From assembly GCA_029204225.1 (NCBI GenBank), contig CM055102.1, positions 26,514,922-26,578,921 of the forward strand: a DNA stretch of 64,000 nucleotides, written 5' to 3'. Below are positions 1 through 14,300 of the stretch, in pieces. The notes beneath the pieces were generated by a model, which searched no databases, was not told where the DNA came from, and saw nothing but the letters and a program-made list of their open reading frames with translations. The DNA comes from Diphasiastrum complanatum. Taxonomy: Eukaryota; Streptophyta; Lycopodiopsida; Lycopodiales; Lycopodiaceae. Numbering within the stretch: the stretch's first letter is position 1; every line of letters starts with the position of its first letter. The translations under genes were made by a program, and so were the position numbers.

Positions 1-2330
1 GACACTATTGACAATGTGGACCTAGGAGTTGAGGTGAGCCCCTCTCAAGCTACCACACAACCACCACCTATAGTCGAACATGTCAATTCTGATATGGGAT
101 ACCTTAAAGAGCTTGGTGTTTCTGTGAAATGAATTGGGGAGCCCGAGCTTGAAGTTTCTCGCTATGATCTTGATGACTAGGGTCCGGTGTGGAGGGACGT
201 GAATTCAGAGTTTGAACAATAACTACTTCGCAACCAGGAATAGATTCACCTATCAAACAAAAATTCATCATATGGGATGGAAACCACAGAGTGCAGGCAT
301 GGATGAATATGATAAAGCAAGGTACACTAAATTTATTTGCTTCTTTATGCATTTGTTTTCTGGAGCTTTCTTTGTTAATGTTCTGACTTTTGTTGAGTAC
401 AACCAAAATTTTCGACAAACAGGGCTCGACATGTGAGAGTGGAATGTATCTTCATAAAAGTAAACAGATCACAAGAAGGTGAACTGATATTGGCCTTGCA
501 TTCCATAAATCAGTAAGACTCACATTTATCAGACAGTTTCCAGTTCTCGTAAGTTTTTATTCTCTCTTTTGTGCTTGTCCAAAACACATCCTTAACAAAC
601 ACTCTAACTATTTTGCAGGCTAACGAGAGTACATGTCCCACACACATTGTCACATGACATCTTCATGCTACAAAAGTTTGGCATGACAAACAAAGAAACT
701 CTCTTAAGACACATGCCTTTGGAAGACCGAAAATGGATGGAGGTGGAAATTAGGAGAGAGAGATGAGGGAACCACAAGCCATGGTTCAATTGTCCTATGG
801 CCATACTTGCTCAATTGGCTTTGAAGGTTCAAAAATATGACTCCTATATAAAATCTTTATGGTATTGTTATTTTGTATCATAACAAACTCAACTCCGCTC
901 TTGAATGGACTGCGTAGGATGACTTCAAAAGAATGCTATCACAAGCCGAGGCCAGAATTGACCGAAACACATTGACTGAGGAAGAGGCAGATATACAGTG
1001 CCATGAGGCAATTAGAATATGTGTGATTAACACTTCAACCATGACTAGACTTGACACTTATTTGTTGGTACATGCAATGCCATCATTGCTCATATTTTCA
1101 TGATTCAAATCACTCACTCTTTGCTATTCCCAACAGGCTGTTGAGCTCTCAATCAAAGATAAAGCTACAAAATTGTCCTTTATTGCCAATCCTGCAAATG
1201 GCGCAGGTTTTTTCCAAATTCTATTTAATCTTGATTGGCAGGGAAAGGGTCTGGTGGTGATCGAAGACAAACTACAGATGATTGCTTCATCTAACGTTGG
1301 GTCGAATAAGTGCGTATGCCTATACCGCTAGGGGTGAGTTTTGTGATGCCATAATGCAAATACAATTACGTACATTGATTTTTTGCACTGTTGTATTTGT
1401 AGGAAAAAAGAAATATTGGGCATCTTGGCAGGAAACAAAGAAAGCCGAGACTCGCTTTGCATGACTTCTGATAACAAGGGTTTTTGCAAATTCATGGCCA
1501 AGGAATCATATGGGTGGCACATGATGGAAACTGCCAGATCAATTTTGAAAAACTTGTCTGCTGGCTTCGAGGAACTTCCTGATGAAGAGGCATATTTCAG
1601 AAGGCAACAACAACTTCACTTTGCTCATGCATTCGGTGACCTGGTGAAGGACATGAGAAATGCAGCTCTTGCAGACAAGCAGCCACAACTCACTTAAGAG
1701 ACTTGCATACAGGTATATCTCACAAAGCCCATATAGTAAAGACCATAGCAAAAAAAAATTTGTTAGAATATCTTGGATTGTCCTTACTGAAAGTCTTCTC
1801 GAACTATGCAGATGGTTGATGTCTATGAAGAAGGAAAAAGTGATTGACAAATTGCCCTCAGAGATTGCTGATTGGATCACCATTGACTCCAGCATCCATG
1901 TATCCCATTGAATGGAATGATCTTGGGATCACACGATGGGAGTTGACCACATGTCCATGGTGGTTGGACTATCCTAGAGGTGAGAGGCATCCTTCCGAGG
2001 ATGATTTATATTCAGAATGGCAAAGAGTTGTAAAAGGAAAGTCAGTTGTATTGGAAGTTCCGCCACAAGGCTCTGCCTCGAGGAAACAATCAAAGAGGCA
2101 TCACCAGTCAAGAGAGTTAAGGACAAAGAAAAGGCTGGACATGGATGAGAGCCTAGACCAAGCAGATGACATCACACCATTCGAAGAGCAAGTGGTCGAA
2201 GAAGGATCAAAAAAGATTGCTTGGAAACATGCCACTGACGAAATCGTTGGCACAAGTGTAGGTACATTTAATAGATATACTCAATTACGCTCACATAACC
2301 TTGTGTTGTATACTTTGCTTTCAGCTTGAT
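1..2330 (+). pseudogene. Decayed multi-exon gene, family not recognised
   Basis: Several exon-like blocks in one orientation are separated by AT-rich stretches that end in good acceptor sites (pyrimidines plus CAG or TAG). Blocks: an open frame from the left edge to a stop at 130-132; about 618-770 (HVPHTLSHDIFMLQKFGMTN); 913-1015 (DDFKRMLSQAEARIDRN); 1137-1321 (LSFIANPANGAGFFQILFNL); 1404-1697, where a frame open from 1383 becomes protein-like (KFMAKESYGWHMMETARSIL); 1816-1911; and 1916-2260, which is charged and Lys/Arg-rich around 2080-2140. Composition looks like real protein, but stops interrupt several blocks and no single frame continues. I do not recognise the family. It could be a degraded host gene or the coding part of a DNA transposon. 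The left part lies outside the window. Confidence 0.45.
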
Positions 2331-2859
2331 TGACATCTATTGTTCGGCAGGTGTCCCTTGTGGAATAGCATGTGGTTTATTGGTAGATGTACAAAACCTA
2401 GTCGTCGAGAAGTGCAAAACCACTAATAGACTGAGAAGATTCTTGAGACAAATTGTAAGCTTCTTATGAGAATAAGTGAAACATCCTTGAAGGACACTTA
2501 TATCCATAAGCAAGTATGTAGCCTCATGAACTTCAAGATCACTTGTAATCACAAGATTAGGAAAATCATGCTTACTTTTGATGGTTTGTGGACTAGTCAT
2601 TTTAGCATGATAAATCTTGGTAATAGTAGCAAGTACATGTTTTGTGATCTTCATCAATGTGATTTTCACAAGACATGGAGACATCATATTTCCTTCAAAG
2701 AGAAGCATCAAGATCAAGGAGGAGCAAGTTTTAAGCTCATGCATCTTCACTCAACATGGAAGAAATCAAGTGCAAAGGTGCAAGGAAGAATCAACGACTC
2801 TTCAATTCATCTTGGAGGAGATCAAGATCAAAGAAGCTCTATCTTGGATATGGTGATAG

Positions 2860-3116
2860 ATCATGTCACAAAAACTATCACTCTTTCTCTGAGTGAGCCA
2901 AATGAAACCAACTAATATCTTGTCCACGTCGGACCTCATCTCAATCGCGAACAACGCAGACGGCTTGCGCTCCTGCGAAAATATCGACATGTTTTGCATG
3001 GACCTATAAAGACATGAAAGGCGTCTCACCCCGAGTAGCGGTGCATCGTATCCTGCTTAAACCAGGTGTGAGGCCAACTGCTAGTCGTCTATATAGATGC
3101 AATCCAATAGACTAGT
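2860..3116 (+). mobile_element. Ty3/gypsy polyprotein remnant, N-terminal edge of reverse transcriptase
   Basis: Translation gives the linker just before a gypsy reverse transcriptase: a block LNREQRRRLALLRKYRHV, then FAWTYKDMKGVSP and VHRILLKPGVRPT. This fits the known family pattern (FAW..DM.GI.P.i..H.L...P...PV). The two halves are in different frames around position 2995, and an in-frame stop follows at about 3114. None of the catalytic RT motifs follow, so the copy is truncated. DNA from 2337 to 2860 may be more of the same element but shows no motif. Confidence 0.6.
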
Positions 3117-3600
3117 CCCATAAGTTAGTGGATATTTATGGAAGACCCTCCTTGCCATAAAAGGAGAGGTATTTGCCTTGTAAATAACACTTTGAAATTA
3201 TTCTAAATTGCTCTCTATTTGAGAAATCACTCTATTTCTTTGTGTTCCCATTGGAAGGTGCATAGCTTGAGGGAAGGTGCTCGGGCCTCCTCTTGCCTCC
3301 TTTCATTGGTTTTTACTGTGGCATGTTTTTAATTGCTTTATGCTTAGTTTATCCGCATTCTATCATTCTCAATCCCTTTGGGTGTTAATCTATGATTTAG
3401 TTTAAGCTCCTTGCTAGTTGGGTAAGCCTTAGTAAGGTTTTGCATTTTGTCATCTTAGATTAGTTTTATTTCTAATTCAAGCACTAGTTGGGTAAGCATT
3501 AGTGCTTCATCATTGTTTTTTTTCTATTTCGCATTCCGTCTGAAGCTTGGTAAAAACTTAGGAAGCAGACGATCCTCTCTATACTACACCACATCGTGAG
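3117..3600 (+). other. LTR-like non-coding stretch, weak
   Basis: No gene is seen. Directly downstream of the gypsy remnant, a TATA-like ATAAAAGG is followed by a pyrimidine-rich stretch. An imperfect direct repeat of a TAGTTGGGTAAGC motif occurs near 3415 and 3486. The layout resembles a retroelement long terminal repeat, but I could not define its ends or find a partner copy. From 3600 to 3918 I see nothing specific. Confidence 0.25.
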
Positions 3601-3918
3601 TAGATTTGGCCAAACATTGACAAATCAGATTTACTTCCAACAACTGTCCACATGTGTGGGCACCTCTGAATCTGCATTTAATGCATGGCATTCATTTGAT
3701 CCAAAGAAACTCAATTTTGAGCTTTTGATGTATTTTTTGTGGAAATCTTAGGATAAGCTACCAAGATTGAGTGCCATTAATTAGATTTGACTAAGGGTCA
3801 TGAGATCTAATTAATCTAGGCTGAAATCAGGTCCTCTAAACTTGTTTTGCAGGTCTTGAAAGTACATCAAAAAGTGTGAGGGAGATTTAGTCATGTTATT
3901 GTCCAAAAATAGCCAAAA

Positions 3919-4266
3919 TTGGCAAGATTTGATTGTAAGTAGATATCACATCATCTTATCTTCATTCCAACTTTCTGAGGGAGTACTAGAACTGAGATTA
4001 TAGGTCCATTTCTTGGATTAGAAATCTAATTTGAGTGAAACACTACAAGAGAGATACCTTAGTGAGTTTCTAGAGACAATCAAATCCATTTCTTGGCAAG
4101 ATTTGTTCGAAAGTAGTTTTCACTTCATCTTATCTTCATTTCAACTTTGTGAGAGAGTGATAGAACTGTGATTATAAGTCCATTTGTTGGATTAAAAATC
4201 AAATTTGAGTGAAATACTGCAAGTGTGAGACCTTTGTGAGTTTCAAGTCAATCAAATCTATTTCTT
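3919..4266 (+). repeat. 174-bp tandem duplication in copia leader
   Basis: Two diverged copies of one unit lie head to tail, 3919-4092 and 4093-4266, each starting TTGGCAAGATTTG. The same duplicated leader is present in inverted orientation at about 8175-8540. The duplication is therefore older than the split between the two element copies. It ends just before the gag start codon at 4289. Confidence 0.8.
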
Positions 4267-4288
4267 GTTCGTATAAGTCACTAGTAAG

Positions 4289-4615
4289 ATGGGATCTGCT
4301 GGAGCATACTTTCTAGAAGCTAGTGAGAGATTGAATTCTATAAATCATGCTATTTGGAAGGCTAGGATGGAGTCACTTTTGGTGATCCAAGACCTTTATG
4401 AGTTTCTGATTGAGTATGAAGATGAACCTCTAGGTGCACAAGAATTAGTGAGATACAAAAAGAGATCTAGGCTAGAACTTCATTGTGTGAAAATGAATGT
4501 GAGCAATGATCTTTTGAGGGACGTATCATCATGTAAAAGTGCTAAATAGGCTTGGGAGTCTTTAAAATCAATCTATGAATTTAGTAACACTTCAAGGGTT
4601 CTCATGCTTACTCAC
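4289..4615 (+). mobile_element. Ty1/copia gag N-terminus, truncated copy
   Basis: The ORF 4289-4549 starts MGSAGAYFLEASERLNS and continues with NHAIWKARMESLL and LYEFLIE, as in the N-terminal region of plant copia gag proteins (DUF4219/UBN2 type). It reaches an in-frame stop at SCKSAK*. Recognisable gag sequence continues (AWESLKSIYE, SNTSRVLML) to about 4612 and then breaks off abruptly into another element. It closely matches the minus-strand copy beginning at 8169. Confidence 0.75.
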
Positions 4616-4616
4616 T

Positions 4617-5783
4617 AAAGTATCAATTGTCACTTCTTGAGCAACCATCTCTTTCCCGGCTGGCTCATGACCATAGGCATGCTGGATCCACATCAAGCTG
4701 TAATGCACTCCATGCTCTCAGGATATGTACCACCTCCAGGTACATTCCATGCCACCTACTTCCAAGTAGGCTTGACCCGTCCCTAGGTCACCATCCTGCT
4801 ATCCAAGCCGATCATCAAAGAATTACCTACCTCTTCTGACTCCTAGCAGTGTCGCTCACTCTCCCTGGCTATGTGCCACCTGACACCATGCCAACGTCCA
4901 TGAGTTGCCGCTCACGGGATCCCAAGACTAATGTCTCCCTGATCGTACTGAGGTATATGGCTTTGAGTGACTTCCTCTAGGCTTCCTGATCTCACCACTT
5001 GTGGATATGAACCATACAAATTCCAACACCTATACCAAGCCTAGACTCTTGCAAATACAACCAAATGCATGAAAGCTATAGGTAGCTTATCCACGCCCAT
5101 GATGGTAGATGTCTCCCCATCGATGACAATACCAATGACTGGCCCCCTACTGTAATGCCAACCTGTGCTACGAAATGAGCACAAAATGAAGTCCTCGCCA
5201 TCAGTGTCCCCTCTAGTAGATCACTAGCAAAACACCCACCAAGTGTTTGCCCTCCGATCACACCCAATCGTGCGATCTCCATCAGCTCTCCATCCTAGAG
5301 CTGGCTCTAAAGCTTCATGCTTTTCCCATTTGCATTTGCAGCATCTTGATTCCATCATGAATTGCTCTTGTAAGTCCTATCCAATGACTCAAGTCCAAGT
5401 TGAAATAGCTGCCCCCTGATGATCATCCCCTGTCATCCTGTTTGCAGCAACCTGCATGAAAAAGATAGGTGTCCTAAAATTGGCCTACCACCTGCCAAGT
5501 ATGGCCAAATTCGACCGACAAACTCGAGACATGCCCTTGAGTATAGCATATACTGTATATAACTATGTACAGGCTAATTTTTCCTATGTGTGGCTACCCG
5601 GCTAACCCAAGTAGTCGTCTACGGGATCAGTGCCCGACCGATATATCGATAGTGGGTCATGTCCCGATAACAACCAAAAAATTGTAAATCCTAATTAACT
5701 GAAGATATGTATAGTTAATTACAAGATTGCATTTCGAGCTTACAATAAAAACATATCAGATGAAATCTGATTCTTAACACTTA
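4617..5783 (-). mobile_element. 5' half of a probably non-coding LTR retroelement
   Basis: Reading on the minus strand, an LTR-like sequence starts TGTTAAGAATC at 5783 and runs to roughly 5440. About 700 bp of internal DNA follows, ending in a block (4617-4737) that recurs at 10558-10668. The LTR recurs in the other orientation at about 11985-12345, where a purine tract sits in front of it. No convincing protein is encoded inside, so I take it as a TRIM/LARD-like non-autonomous element. The junction with copia gag sequence at about 4616 is sharp. Confidence 0.6.
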
Positions 5784-5829
5784 TCCAACCTTGATGGCTT
5801 CAACTTGATCCTTTCTCATGTTAAGTTGC

Positions 5830-6120
5830 AAATTTGTCACAGATTTTTAGCTGAGACTCTATGGGTCTTTCCTTCTTTACTTGGCTTATCATCCTTAAAG
5901 CATATCATATAATCTTATAAACTTTTTTGTTTTTTTGTTGCCTTTGGTCACTCTCCCTCTCTTATTTACTCTCAATTGCCAAAAATTTTAGAAAATTTCT
6001 TTGGAGTAATGGTCCTTTTCTCTTGAATTGGGACAATTGCATTACTCCCTCTAAAATTTGGTTGCTTTGGTTTTCTAAACCCATCGATCTTTTCACTTAT
6101 CCTTCTCTATAGATGTACTC
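5830..6120 (+). mobile_element. Possible LINE (L1-type) C-terminal remnant
   Basis: Around 5960-6090 the translation contains FRKFLWSNGPF and WDNCITPSK. These resemble the FLW(S/G)G and WD.VC.PK region that follows the reverse transcriptase in plant L1-type LINEs. There are frameshifts and no intact domain, so the call is weak. A LINE RT remnant that would immediately precede this region lies on the minus strand at 12461-12720. Confidence 0.35.
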
Positions 6121-8169
<2,049 letters not shown>

Positions 8170-10064
8170 CTTACTAGTGACTTATACAAACAAGAAATAG
8201 ATTTGATTGACTTGAAACTCACAAAGGTCTCACACTTGCAGTATTTCACTCAAATTTGATTTCTAATCCAACAAATGGACTTATAATCATAGTTCTATCA
8301 CTCTCTCACAAAGCTGGAATGAAGATAAAATGAAGTGAAAACTACTTTCGCACAAATCTTGCCAAGAAATGGATTTGATTGTCTCTAGAAACTCACTAAG
8401 GTCTCTCTCTTGTAGTGTTTCACTCAAATTAGATTTCTAATCCAACAAATGGACTTATAATCTCAGTTCTAGTACTCCCTCACAAAGTTGGAATGAAGAT
8501 AAGATGATGTGAAATCTACTTACAATCAAATCTTGCCAATCAGACCAAAACCAGGCTGTCTATGAATTGGTTCATAGATTTAGCAAAATTTATATCATCC
8601 TACCCAATCTTGGTTATGGCTCAGAGAATCAATAATTCATTCTCCCTCATCGATTTAGTCAGATTCCTGAAAATCGTCTTCTTGAATCGATATAGGTTTT
8701 ACACCTGGTTACCAACTAGTAGATCTAGCCGTTTTCCATGTAGTTACCGGAAGAGTAGCCCAATGACAAAAAAATCCAATTCCATCAAAAGCTCCCCTCA
8801 CATGCAAAACAAGCCCAAAATCTACCCAAAACCCACAAGGGTCATTCAAGTAACAAAACCCGATACATCACATGCAAATTTTTTGGTCCACAACCTTATT
8901 CAAGAAAGGGTCCCCTTATGAAACCACTAAGGTCCACAAAATTCCAAATAGGGTTTTCACAAAGAATCTGGAAGCTACAGCCGCGATCAACGCTCAAGTT
9001 CCCATCCAATGAGGTCTGCCCAACCACTCACATAATCATTTCCAAATGCACTGAACAGAGGAAATACCCTGTCTACTCCAAAAATCAGATTTGTACTTCA
9101 CTTTTTGCTTCCAACAATTTGAGTTTGATAGAAGCAAAAAGAAGTTCACATCGATTTTTTTCTAGGAGTAACTATTCCAAGAAAACGATAAGGAATGGTA
9201 TACCACTATCGTATAGCTTTAGTGAAGTAATGCATTTCAAAACGTAGACAAGAATTGAAGTCAACTCCAATTCGTCTACCGTTTGCTTCACATTGCCATA
9301 GCCTGACAGCAGGGTTTTAGCGACCAGAGCCTCATCAAGGACATTGCCTACACAGTGTCCTACAAGATTCTATCTAAAAGCTTTTGGCTTCGGGGGTTTG
9401 CCTACTCCAAAATCCTAATTTTTATTTCTGCTTGCCTGTAAAATACAGGTGTCAATCAAGACAGGAAATAAAAAATCATTCATTATCACCAGGGAGTAAA
9501 CAAAATTCAGGGAGGTGATTCCCTGCACAAATAATCATAGCTTTCATTCCATTCCACACTAAAGAATTAAAATAGCTGCAATTTCAGCTTATGTTCCACA
9601 TGCAGATTCAGAGGAGGATTTACGTAGAAGAAAAAAAAACTTCTAATCCTCAGCATGCTATCTAGGAAATCATATTTCTTGATGAACATAAGTCAAAACC
9701 AAATTCAAAGCATTATATTCATATGCATATATCCCCATCCTTAACTACAACAGAATTCAGCAATGAAACTTGCAGCCGAATCTACCATAGCAGAGCATTC
9801 TACATCAATGGAAAACTTTCTCAAGAAACACGGAATTAATGATGAATTCACAGAAATCTCAGCATCTTAAATCAAAATTGCATGTGTAGAAGAGCACTCT
9901 ACGACCATATTTGACAAATATGCTACAACCCGAAACTAGTGAATCCAACACCAAACTCCCTTGAGAAACCAGCACTCCAAACCGGGATGTAACTCCAAGT
10001 GCTTCCATCTTCCAAACCCAATGTAGAGCTTGTCTCCATCCATCCATGACCGCATCTTAGCCGG
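8170..10064 (-). mobile_element. Untranslated leader of the copia element
   Basis: About 1.9 kb between the primer-binding site (10065-10076) and the gag start (8169) on the minus strand. Positions 8175-8540 hold the two 174-bp tandem units shared with 3919-4266. The rest shows only short open frames on either strand, none with a recognisable motif. A long non-coding leader is known in several plant copia lineages. Confidence 0.55.
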
Positions 10065-10076
10065 GCTCTGATACCA
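10065..10076 (-). promoter_or_regulatory. Primer-binding site, initiator tRNA-Met type
   Basis: The minus strand reads TGGTATCAGAGC one base after the LTR end. This is the standard plant LTR-retrotransposon primer-binding site, complementary to the 3' end of initiator tRNA-Met. It fixes the element's orientation (minus) and the inner LTR boundary. Confidence 0.9.
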
Positions 10077-10077
10077 A

Positions 10078-10555
10078 TGTAAAGACCCTAAAGGATTGCC
10101 CTTAAGATGAGAATAGGAGAACACAATAAGAGAGACTATAGAGCCAAACCGCCCAACCAATCCTAGATCAAAACTGGATCTAGCCCCCAAGCCATGCCAT
10201 GTGAAGCAAGAGGAGAAGAGAGAAACTGGTTACCTAAATCCAATATGTCGACGGGATAATCCCCACCTCATTATATAGAGAGTAGAGTCCTATGCATGAA
10301 ACCATGCAACCCCTGTGCAGGTCAACTATAAAAAGATCACATCTCTTCATGCGGTCCTCCTGCCTATATCCGTCACACAGACATACAATACTCTATATAT
10401 CTCAATTAGAGTGTTTGGGTCCTCTCAAGGTAATAAGTCACAAACTAGCCTTGAGATGGAATTAAATCCTGGCGTGACCAATAATCTTGAATACTTGAGA
10501 GCCGATCTACCATATTAGGAATATTCCAGGTCCTTAACCGAATATGGCCATAACA
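10078..10555 (-). mobile_element. Copia 5' LTR, about 478 bp
   Basis: On the minus strand it begins TGTTATGGCC at 10555 and ends TCTTTACA at 10078, with the TG...CA ends typical of LTRs. A TATA box (TATATAA) lies at about 10271-10277. The outer boundary is supported independently: just beyond it, the sequence resumes homology with the element at 4617-4737, as expected if copia inserted there. The 3' LTR is not in the window. Confidence 0.75.
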
Positions 10556-12360
10556 AGGTGGTACATATCTTGAGGGCATGGAGTGCATTACCAGGTGATG
10601 TGGATCCAACATGCCCATGGTTGTGAGCCAGCAGGGGGATGGTTGCTCGGGGAGTGACAACTGATACTTTGGAGAGTGATGAGGTGAGTTGCATGGTTAT
10701 ATGCACAAATATCTCCAGGTTGGTGTCACATGTTGTTTCTATCCATCATTATTTGGTAAGCAGGATGCAGCTTTTGGTTAGATCCAATTGGAGTCTAGTT
10801 GCACTACAGGTGTGGACAAATTCTTGAGGAGCTATCAGTGGGTAACGGATACTTAGTGATCAGATGGTACATGGTACAAGTTTTTGATTGAGCTATCCTA
10901 CCTGATATGCTACAGGATCGTGGGTGAGTTTCTCATCACGATGGTGAATCTATTTTGCATTTGCTTTGGTTGGGTTGACATGATGGATACAATGGTGAGA
11001 TAGGCTCCTTGATGGGAGGCCCATGTACTGGTCAAATCAGAGTTGGCAACGTCAAGCATGGGAAGTTGAGCCTACTTGGGATGTAGGACAGGCAGATCAT
11101 CATCAGTATCTCTGGGAGATCGGTGTACTTAGGTATAGCCTAGCTACTTAGGTATAGCCTATGGTGAGGTTTGCATACATTCATTCATCAAGTTCTTGGT
11201 AGACTCTTGTGCTTGGAGCATGGAGAATGGATGGGAATTAGCTTTCAGGATGTATAAACAGCTGGATATGCTTGGACGTGAGGGCATCTTGGTGGCAGGT
11301 GTTCGCCATGGTCGGGGACCTGATTTGGTGGCTAGTAGTGTAGCAAGGGATGTACAGGTGACAGGTGCTGGTACGATAGGATGCCACAGTTTGCGCAAGC
11401 CTGGTCATGTATTTGATGTATTCATGTTGGTTTGCATGAATGTGTGCTTGCATGTTACCTTGTCACGGGAGTCTAGATCTGAGTCGGAGTTGCATATGGT
11501 TCTACATTTGCTACAAGAAAACAAAGTAGTCATTTATGCTCATTGACTTGTCGTTATATCTACTAGTTGTCTATCTGGTGAGGATATAGTCTTATGGTGG
11601 CCATAAGATTTCCTCAGGTTGAGCCTCAGTCGCTCATTTACGTCAGCTTTACATGTTTGTGCTTGTAAGTGTCTGATAGGATGTCAACCTAGCTAGATGG
11701 AGGATGTAAGTCTCATGGTGGCAGTGGGATTTTCTCAGTTTGAGCCATGTCGCTCATGTGGTCCACTTGTGTTCAAGTCAGATTGGGGATGAGTCAGTTG
11801 GTCGAGAGTGTGGTAGACTCTCTATATGAGCATTGCGTGTGCATGATACTTTGTGTGCCAAACCTGGTGGTTTGATGGTGTGCTTGAGTGTGAGTCAAGT
11901 ACAGGGTAGCTAGAATATGCATAACATCTCCAGACACTGCTGCAATATATTTCTTTACTCCTACTACATTTGAGCTTAAGGGAGAGTCTTAAGAATCAAA
12001 TTTGATCTAATATGTTTTTATTGTAAGCTCAAAATGCAGTATTGTAATTAACTGTACATATCTTTAGTAAAATAGAATTTACAGTTTTTTGGTTGTTATC
12101 GGGACGTGACCCACTATCGATATGTCAGTCGGGCACTGATCTCGTAGACGGCTTCTTGGGTTAGCCGGGTAGCCACACATAGGAAAAATTAGCCTGTACA
12201 TAGTTATATACATTATATGCTATACTCGAGGGCATGTCTCGAGTTTGTTGGTCAAATTTGGCCATACTGGGCCCGTGGCAGGTGGTAGGCCAATTTTAAG
12301 ACACCTGTCTTTTTCATGCAGGTTGTGGATTTCCTATATGTACAGTTTCCTTTGTAATAT
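10556..12360 (+). mobile_element. 3' half of the non-coding LTR element with 3' LTR
   Basis: The block 10558-10668 is the inverted counterpart of 4617-4737. About 1.3 kb of internal DNA without a recognisable protein follows. A purine tract (AAGGGAGAG) then precedes an LTR at about 11985-12345 starting TCTTAAGAATC. That LTR matches the inverted one at 5440-5783 along its length (for example the shared TTAGCCGGGTAGCCACACAT). The left part is cut off by the copia LTR at 10555. The exact 3' end is uncertain. Confidence 0.6.
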
Positions 12361-12460
12361 ACAAAACTTTTGTTGTGCCATCTTTGAGAGCTTGTGAGGA
12401 GTGGATATGGTGATTGATTGATGTGATCTGCAACTGCACTAGATCCTATCGGAATTTTAA

Positions 12461-12720
12461 CTATAAGGAGGCACCCAAAGGGAAACCAAGATATTCAAAA
12501 GTGGTACCATGATGAAGAACATTAAATTTTAAATCGGGACACAAGGGAGGAGGAGCATCATGAGAGAGAACAAGAAGGTCGGACTTCTGAATACTAAGAA
12601 TAGATCTAGAGAGGCGACAAAAAGGAAAAACCTTCTCAATTAAAAGAAAAGTCAAGTCTAATGAAGTTTTGGAATACAAACAAAATCATCAGTGTAGAGC
12701 TGAGGACCCATCAAGATGCT
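12461..12720 (-). mobile_element. LINE (L1-type) reverse transcriptase remnant
   Basis: The minus strand encodes FCRLSRSILSIQKSDLLVLS and then FEYLGFPLGASL. These match the region after the catalytic motif in plant L1 reverse transcriptases (SGL.lN..KS, YLG.PLG). Just upstream, in another frame, LYTDDFV looks like a degraded motif C. The fragment is truncated on both sides and carries frameshifts. Confidence 0.6.
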
Positions 12721-14300
12721 ATGAAAAATAAATAAAAAATGAAAGGAAGGAGAGAAATTGAGTTTCAAAAGGTGAAAATTCCCCATCTTCAAAGTCACCT
12801 CCAAACTATTGGAAAGTAACTAGAGATGCATGCAAGCAAAAGGGAGGGACTCAAATTTCTTGCTATGTATATGACATGCATATAAGAGGTGCATCTAAAG
12901 GACCAAGTTCTTGCAATAAAGTCCTTAGCAATGTAGCAAAACTTTTTGTGGGCACATACCCTTACAATTTAAGACATTGATTTTAAAGTTGACTTTTGCA
13001 TAAACTACATTGACCAACTTGAACACATATTAATGCATTTTGCAAGGCAACGCCAAAACCTATCAAAGACATCCATATAAAAAAAACAATTACTTTTTAG
13101 AAAGAAAGAGACTATGGCTTTGAGCCTAAAAAAGAAAAAAACAATAAACTCTTTGCCATGAAGTTAATGTGAGTTAGAACAAGATGTAATAATAGTTTGA
13201 AGTCAAAGGTGGGTCCACCGAATTCATTGTTAGCATCACCCTTGGGGGGGGGGGGGGGGGGCGGGGGCGGGGGTGTTAGGAGAGACATGGGTCAAAACTT
13301 GTGGTTTTGGGTAACATCTAAGGTCCTAGATAATATGCCCCCACTACCCTCCATTGGATGGATACATGCCGTAACTTGTGATTTTGGGTAAGATCCTTGA
13401 AAATATGAATGCCCCCCACTACACTCCATCAAATGGATACATAAGTCCGGTCCAGATGGCAACTCTATTCAAGAATATTCAGAGAAAGTGATGTGTCCCT
13501 ATGGTTGATGGCTAAAAACTTTTTCTTGTTTTTTAGCCTCCTCATGATTGCAATCTTAAATTAAAGCTCGTGTCTTGATTTTTAGCTTTAGATGCACTCC
13601 CTCACATGGTAGTGAATGCGAAATTGGGACGTGGTTATTATGGATATTTCCTAATATATTAAAGGTGTCATAGCCTTACAAACGTCTTAATGCCAAGTGC
13701 TCAGATTTTCTTTGTATTTTTTGGAGTCACCTCCATAAGCATAATGTTCATGTCAATATAAAATCAGAAATTTTTGTGAGCAATTTTGTCATAATTTTTC
13801 AGCGGACACAGTTATAATGGAATGTGCATGTGGATAGCCAATGACAGGCTGTCACATAGTTGATGCACATCTCGAAAAAAAAAATTAAATCTTTTTTGCC
13901 AAAAATGAAAAAACCAAAAATTCAAAAAAAAAATCTAGAAAAAAAAAAACCAAAATAAAAATAAAAATCCTCAACAAAAAATTGCAGAAAAAAAAATCCG
14001 AATTCTTTTTAAAAACAATTTTAAAATTAAAAAAAACATCAAAAAAAAAAAAAACAACCTCTCACATGTCATTACGCAATGGAAGACCCCCCCTGCCCTC
14101 GGGCCTTCCGCCTGCTCGGTGGGGCACAAGGCCCTCGCGGGGCCTCTTGGAGTCAAACCCTCCTTTTTGGGAGGGAGGAAGGACGGCACGATTCAGGGTA
14201 GGGAGGAAACAGATGTGATAGGGAGGAAACAGATGTGATGGAGCCCAAGGAAGGGAGTAATGGAGCAAAGGAGTATATGCCTGCCTGCATCATTATTAAT
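12721..14300. other. Intergenic, no gene; low-complexity blocks
   Basis: No coding feature is seen. Three compositional blocks stand out: a G-run at 13244-13274, a very A-rich stretch at about 13873-14055, and a GC-rich patch at about 14084-14190. The last starts after CATTACGCAATGGAAG, a 16-mer also present at 17203-17218. Short open frames here follow composition and are not credible genes. Confidence 0.6.
13244..13274 (+). repeat. G-run, G-quadruplex-prone
   Basis: Eighteen consecutive G, then C, five G, C, five G. It could fold as a G-quadruplex. Sequencing of such runs is error-prone, so the exact length is doubtful. Confidence 0.85.

Noticed and set aside
9859..10190. Minus-strand frames next to the copia LTR
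   Set aside because: They span the primer-binding site and LTR end, which are non-coding in this element class.
13982..14268. Open frames in the A-rich and GC-rich blocks
   Set aside because: Driven by base composition (poly-Lys, Pro/Gly); no start context or homology recognised.
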